A stretch of 64,000 bases of DNA from contig CAWUSA010000012.1 of assembly GCA_963925545.1 (NCBI GenBank), forward strand, positions 62,001-126,000, written 5' to 3'. The translations under genes and the position numbers were made by a program. Shown piece after piece: positions 60,363-64,000 of the stretch (positions within the stretch are counted from its first letter, which is position 1; each line of letters opens with the position of its first letter). Below the pieces are notes generated by a model, which worked only from the letters and a program-made list of their open reading frames with translations, did not search any database and had not been told where the DNA came from. This DNA is from TMED14 sp963925545. Lineage in GTDB: Bacteria; Bacteroidota; Bacteroidia; Flavobacteriales; Schleiferiaceae.

Positions 60363-62405
60363 ATGAGTCAATTCAACCGCACCACCGTCACGGCCGCACT
60401 TCCCTATGCCAATGGTCCCATCCACATTGGGCATTTGGCAGGGTGTTACCTGCCGTCAGACATCTATGTCCGCTTTTTGCGTCTTCGTGGTGAGGATGTG
60501 GCCTTCATCTGCGGCTCTGATGAGCACGGCATGGCCATCACCATGCGCGCTCGCAAGGAAGGTGTGTCACCTAAGGACATTGTGGATCGCTACCATGTGA
60601 TGATGCGTGACGCCTTGAAGGATTTTGGGGTTGACTTTGATGTTTATTCAAGAACCTCTGGAGACAAGCACAAGGAAGTGGCTTCAAGCTTTTTCAAGGA
60701 GCTCTATGACAAAGGGGTTTTTGACACCCGTGAAACCGATCAGTACTACGACCCGGAGGCGAAGCAGTTTTTGGCGGATCGCTACATCAAGGGAACGTGT
60801 CCCCGATGCAGTTACCCTGAGGCCTATGGTGATCAATGCGAGTCATGCGGTGCCACCTTAAACCCCACGGATTTGATCAACCCGGCATCGACCTTATCTG
60901 GTGCCACCTTGGAGCGAAGAAAGACAACCAATTGGTTTTTGCCATTGGATAAATTGGCCCCTGACCTTCGGGCATACATTGAGTCCCACCCTGAGTGGAA
61001 GGCCAACGTTTATGGCCAGTGCAAGTCATGGCTGGATTCCGGAGATGGCCTGCAGCCACGCAGCATGACCAGAGATTTAGACTGGGGTGTGCCTGTGCCG
61101 GTTGAAGGTGCTGAGGGCAAGGTGCTGTATGTCTGGTTTGACGCGCCATTGGGTTACATCACTGCCACCCAAGAGCTGTTTGGTAAGGATTGGGAAAAGT
61201 GGTGGAAGGCAGATGATACCCGATTAATTCACTTCATTGGCAAGGACAACATTGTGTTTCATTGCATCATTTTCCCAGCCATTTTGATGCAGCATGGGGA
61301 ATACATCCTTGCAGATCAAGTGCCTGCCAATGAGTTCCTTAATCTAGAAGGTGACAAGCTGTCGACCTCAAGAGATTGGGCCGTATGGTTGCATGAGTAC
61401 TTGGAGGATTTCCCAGGTAAAGCAGATGTGCTGCGCTATGCCTTGTGTGCAACGATGCCGGAAAACAAGGACAATGACTTCACATGGGCTGATTTTCAAC
61501 AACGCAATAACTCGGAATTGGTCTCAATTTATGGCAATTTAGTGAACCGCATCATGGTCCTTAATCACAAATTCTGTGATGGCAAGGTGCCAGTGGTTGG
61601 CCAGGAGCCTGCAGACCTTGAAGTCTTGAAAAACATTGCGAAACAAGCAGACGCCGTCGCAAAATCTTTGGAGCAATTCAAATTCCGTGATGCCCTAACT
61701 GAGGCAATGAACTTAGCCCGTGTGGGCAATAAATACTTGGCAGACCAAGCACCCTGGAAGGTAATGAAGACAGACTTAGCTAGGGCTCAAGCCATCCTAG
61801 GTGTGTCCACGCAAATCGCTGCAGCCCTCACTGTGGTGATGGACCCCTTCATGCCTCAGGTCTCTGACAAGCTCAGAGTAATGCTAGGGATGACTTCAGC
61901 CTTGCTATGGTCTGACCTTGGCAGCGAAGGCCATTTAATTAAAGTTGGAACACAACTCGGTCAAGCGGCCTTGCTTTTTGATAAAATTGAGGATGAAGCG
62001 ATGGATATTCAGCGCGCAAAGCTGGTCAAACCTAAGCCCGTACCCACCTACCCTGAACACCTTGAACCCATGCTAGACTCCATTACTTTTGATCAATTCG
62101 CCCCCTTAGATATCCGTGTTGCAACGGTTACCGCTGCAGAGGCTGTCCCCAAAGCAGATCGCTTGTTAAAGCTTACCCTGGATACAGGCCTTGATACCAG
62201 GACAGTGCTTTCAGGTATTGCTGAACACTTCAGTCCAGAAGAAGTGGTTGGTAAAGAGGTTTGTGTGCTTGTTAACCTTGCACCAAGAAAGATCCGTGGG
62301 ATTGAAAGCCAAGGCATGGTATTGATGGCTGAGGATGCAAAGTCGGGCAAACTCCGATTTGTTTCGCCGTCCGAATCGGTGGCCCCTGGCTCAAAGGTTT
62401 CTTAA
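60363..62405 (+). CDS. metG: Methionyl-tRNA synthetase
   Basis: A 680-residue class I synthetase with YANGPIHIGHLAG (HIGH), a zinc knuckle CPRCSYPEAYGDQCESCG, and KLSTS in GDKLSTSRDWAVW for KMSKS. The C-terminal ~110 residues form the dimerising tRNA-binding (EMAP-like) domain, FDQFAPLDIRVATV. Start ATG 60363 follows the promoter; an upstream in-frame ATG at 60303 lies in the divergent gene. Confidence 0.97.
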   Translation: MSQFNRTTVTAALPYANGPIHIGHLAGCYLPSDIYVRFLRLRGEDVAFICGSDEHGMAITMRARKEGVSPKDIVDRYHVMMRDALKDFGVDFDVYSRTSGDKHKEVASSFFKELYDKGVFDTRETDQYYDPEAKQFLADRYIKGTCPRCSYPEAYGDQCESCGATLNPTDLINPASTLSGATLERRKTTNWFLPLDKLAPDLRAYIESHPEWKANVYGQCKSWLDSGDGLQPRSMTRDLDWGVPVPVEGAEGKVLYVWFDAPLGYITATQELFGKDWEKWWKADDTRLIHFIGKDNIVFHCIIFPAILMQHGEYILADQVPANEFLNLEGDKLSTSRDWAVWLHEYLEDFPGKADVLRYALCATMPENKDNDFTWADFQQRNNSELVSIYGNLVNRIMVLNHKFCDGKVPVVGQEPADLEVLKNIAKQADAVAKSLEQFKFRDALTEAMNLARVGNKYLADQAPWKVMKTDLARAQAILGVSTQIAAALTVVMDPFMPQVSDKLRVMLGMTSALLWSDLGSEGHLIKVGTQLGQAALLFDKIEDEAMDIQRAKLVKPKPVPTYPEHLEPMLDSITFDQFAPLDIRVATVTAAEAVPKADRLLKLTLDTGLDTRTVLSGIAEHFSPEEVVGKEVCVLVNLAPRKIRGIESQGMVLMAEDAKSGKLRFVSPSESVAPGSKVS

Positions 62406-62477
62406 GTCAAAGATGTAATCTGGGTATTTTTTCCTTGGCATAGTAATTGTAAAATTACCAGAACAATTATAAAAAAT

Positions 62478-62801
62478 GTGATGATGAAAATGAAATCATT
62501 GAAGCTATTTATTCTTTTGGTTGCGTCGTCATTAATTTCTATCTCTTGTGAGAAATTTGGTGAAGCAACCCAAAATTGCATAGTAGTTGATGGACAAATT
62601 GGAAAGCAGGGTGCCACAACATACCAGTACGGGACCCATACAATTGGAGATTATGTAATAAGAAGCAGTGTTTATGACCTTGATCAATTTATTAATGAAC
62701 CTAATGTTCTTATTGAAGGATGTAGAATAAAGGGCTACCAAAACGGAGCAGTTGAAGGCGGGCCAGATTATTTAGAGGTTACATCCATAGCAGTACACTA
62801 G
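62478..62801 (+). CDS. Small lipoprotein of unknown function
   Basis: A 107-residue protein beginning MMMKMKSLKLF, with a lipobox SISC (cysteine near 24), then about 80 residues without a recognised domain, ending GGPDYLEVTSIAVH. It has three further cysteines-poor polar segments and is predicted to be membrane anchored. AT-rich relative to metG. No promoter element fits cleanly; a small hairpin GTAATT-GTAA-AATTAC lies at 62443-62458. Confidence 0.65.
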   Translation: MMMKMKSLKLFILLVASSLISISCEKFGEATQNCIVVDGQIGKQGATTYQYGTHTIGDYVIRSSVYDLDQFINEPNVLIEGCRIKGYQNGAVEGGPDYLEVTSIAVH

Positions 62802-62943
62802 CTATACAAAGCTTTTATCTTTAAAAGAGGAAAAACTATTCCATGACATCTCGAAATTGAGCCATCAGCCTGCATGAAAAATGCTAATTGAAAGATAGCA
62901 AAGCGCTTTCCCATGACAGGGAGGGAATATGAGTCTGTCAGGC

Positions 62944-62951
62944 TATATTCG
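62944..62951 (+). promoter_or_regulatory. -7-like element of tRNA-Arg
   Basis: TATATTCG ends 17 nt before the tRNA 5' end, the same position as at the other two tRNAs. The rest of 62802-62968 shows no gene. Confidence 0.5.
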
Positions 62952-62968
62952 CGTCGTCTTAATGACAC

Positions 62969-63040
62969 GGCCCCGTAGTTCAAGGGATAGAATAGCTGGT
63001 TCCTAACCCGTAGATGCAGGTTCGAGTCCTGCCGGGGCCA
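62969..63040 (+). tRNA. tRNA-Arg (CCT)
   Basis: A 72-nt cloverleaf: acceptor GGCCCCG/CGGGGCC, D-arm GTTC/GAAT, anticodon loop TTCCTAA (CCT), T-arm GCAGG/CCTGC with TTCGAGT, discriminator A followed by an encoded CCA (63041-63043). The anticodon stem GCTGG/CCCGT has a central T-C mismatch and an outer G-T pair. Confidence 0.85.
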
Positions 63041-63048
63041 CCAAAAGC

Positions 63049-63075
63049 AAACCCACTCAATTGAGTGGGTTTTGT
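63049..63075 (+). terminator. Terminator after tRNA-Arg (repeat copy 1)
   Basis: A 24-bp perfect palindrome at 63049-63072 (10-bp stem AAACCCACTC/GAGTGGGTTT around AATT) followed by T residues. Repeated at 63868-63891. Confidence 0.8.
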
Positions 63076-63103
63076 GTGTTAGTATTGCAAATAAATAAAA
63101 AGT

Positions 63104-63769
63104 ATGAAGAAGAGTGTTGCTGTATTGTTTGGTGGAACAGGATTGACTGGTAGCTGTCTTTTAGATCTACTCATTAAAGATTCTAGATTTGATAGTTTAA
63201 TTGTTGTAAGCAGAAAAAGTTTAACAATTAAGCATAAAAAAATCTCTAATAGAATTATTGATTTTTCGAACGCTAAAGAAATTGAAGATTGTATTGTTAG
63301 AGACTCTATTGTCTTTTCTTGTATTGGAACGACACAATCTCAAGTAAAAGGAGATAAAGAAAAGTACAAGGAAATTGATTTTGATATTACCCTTAATATT
63401 GCTCATGCTTGCAAGAAATTAAACGCTAAGAAATTTCTTTTTATCTCATCTGCTGGGGCTGACAGTTTAAGCTCAAATTTTTATTTAAAACTAAAAGGTG
63501 AAATTGAAGAGACGGTAATTAATGTAAATAACAACACTTTATTTATTTTCAAACCATCTCTGCTAATTGGGCAAAGAAAGGAACGACGCTTTTTTGAAGG
63601 TATTGGACAAATTCTAATGCCGTTATTTTCTTATATACTCTCCCCTTCTGTTAAGGCTGTGAAAGCTTCCACTGTTGCTAGTGCTATGATGAATTTTTCG
63701 AAATCTAACTTAATAGGTGTAAATACGATTGAAAATAAAGAAATACTTAATTATTCTCTTCACGCTTAG
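63104..63769 (+). CDS. NAD(P)-binding Rossmann-fold protein (atypical SDR, HTATIP2-like)
   Basis: A 221-residue protein with an N-terminal dinucleotide-binding motif FGGTGLTGSCLLDLL, IVFSCIGTTQSQVKG, and FLFISSAGADSLSSNFYLKLKG with the Y...K pair expected of SDR-type folds, then IFKPSLLIGQRKERR. Related proteins are oxidoreductases or NmrA-like regulators. It is the most AT-rich gene in the window and lies between two copies of a tRNA-tail/terminator repeat, suggesting later arrival. Confidence 0.82.
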   Translation: MKKSVAVLFGGTGLTGSCLLDLLIKDSRFDSLIVVSRKSLTIKHKKISNRIIDFSNAKEIEDCIVRDSIVFSCIGTTQSQVKGDKEKYKEIDFDITLNIAHACKKLNAKKFLFISSAGADSLSSNFYLKLKGEIEETVINVNNNTLFIFKPSLLIGQRKERRFFEGIGQILMPLFSYILSPSVKAVKASTVASAMMNFSKSNLIGVNTIENKEILNYSLHA

Positions 63770-63867
63770 CTCGTCCATCCTTTTATATTTTAGTTTGAAT
63801 TATTCTTTTTGGAAAGAGATAATTTTCAAAAAAAATCGAAATAAGGACCGATAGGTCCACCAAAAAT

Positions 63868-63899
63868 AAACCCACTCAATTGAGTGGGTTTATTTTATT
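63868..63899. terminator. Terminator palindrome (repeat copy 2)
   Basis: The same 24-bp palindrome as at 63049-63072, extended to 26 bp (63867-63892) and followed by TATTTTATT. The preceding CCACCAAAA (63857-63865) also matches the tRNA-Arg end. A hairpin GGACC-GATA-GGTCC (63845-63858) lies just before. Confidence 0.7.
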
Positions 63900-63967
63900 A
63901 ATGATCGAAAGACACTCGTCAAAGAGTTGACCGGGTATTTCCCAGCTTTTGCATTAAGTACTAAACT

Positions 63968-64000
63968 TTACTTGTCGCCACCCAAGATGATGGGTAGGCC
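63968..64000 (-). CDS. Possible C-terminal end of a gene entering from the right edge
   Basis: On the minus strand the frame from the window edge reads GLPIILGGDK and stops at TAA (63970 to 63968). Only ten residues are visible, so no identity is possible. The palindromic terminator at 63868-63891 would be suitably placed about 75 nt downstream of this stop. Confidence 0.3.
   Translation of the reverse strand, partial: GLPIILGGDK

Noticed and set aside
62798..62983. A 61-codon minus-strand frame between the lipoprotein and tRNA-Arg
   Set aside because: It runs into the tRNA gene, has no promoter element and no similarity to known small proteins.
62969..64000. A complete integrative element at tRNA-Arg
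   Set aside because: No integrase, excisionase or mobilisation gene is visible between or beside the repeats, so only the repeat structure is reported.

Overview
The window reads as chromosomal DNA of a member of the Bacteroidota, most like the Flavobacteriales. The grounds are: type IX secretion (T9SS) sorting domains on secreted proteins; an ExbB/ExbD/ExbD cluster; the gene order CBS protein-nadK-DUF6089-uppS-bamA-ompH-ompH-murI diverging from pdxJ; a very large LepB; a carboxyltransferase of the acyl-CoA carboxylase family; and the Bacteroidota promoter element TAnnTTTG in front of many genes and all three tRNAs. The genus cannot be fixed from the sequence. Coding density is high, many genes overlap by ATGA/GTGA/TAATG, and no gene-free stretch exceeds about 300 bases. 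No rRNA, CRISPR array, transposase or integrase was seen.

Layout. 1-8.6 kb: end of an ExbB gene, a four-helix membrane protein, two ExbD genes, a CPBP protease, dusB, rbfA with an FtsX-type permease, an ABC exporter with methylmalonyl-CoA epimerase, an AraC regulator and a tiny membrane protein. 8.6-12.2 kb: tRNA-Ile2(CAT), an AT-rich beta-barrel-like gene, then a tight operon of DUF3089 hydrolase, sulfotransferase-like protein and class IV aminotransferase, ending at tRNA-Val. 12.4-18.4 kb: DoxX, then an AT-rich galactoside block (GH2 lipoprotein, aldose epimerase, galactokinase-like kinase). 18.4-27.6 kb: an HTH-like protein, a sulfate permease/cysC/cysD/cysN operon, a GT-C glycosyltransferase and a T9SS M43 protease. 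27.6-37.5 kb: rplM-rpsI-rpsB-tsf, pyrH-frr-MarR, nfu, gamma carbonic anhydrase, lepB, a secreted orphan and the carboxyltransferase. 37.7-40.7 kb: an AT-rich pair (PKD/T9SS protein, metallo-beta-lactamase-fold hydrolase). 40.9-46 kb: a nucleotide-sugar dehydrogenase, and an exporter-RsmB-MurQ operon. 46-53.2 kb: the outer-membrane biogenesis operon. 53.3-62.4 kb: pdxJ, hydrolase, a mini T9SS protein, AsmA, RluB, YraN, LD-carboxypeptidase, metG. 62.4-64 kb: an AT-rich end with a small lipoprotein, tRNA-Arg(CCT), and an NAD(P)-binding gene bracketed by a duplicated tRNA tail plus terminator.

How parts fit. Envelope construction dominates: BamA, OmpH/Skp, UppS, LepB, MurI, MurQ, LD-carboxypeptidase, AsmA, the LolCE-like permease and energy transduction by ExbBD. 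Sulfate uptake and activation to PAPS is complete in the window without a reductive branch, and a protein with sulfotransferase motifs lies about 8 kb away, so sulfation is a plausible sink. The most notable patterns are: -7 elements placed exactly 4 nt before start codons at seven genes, which predicts leaderless mRNAs; the sulfotransferase-aminotransferase pair; and two single AT-rich genes beside tRNAs flanked by short direct repeats.
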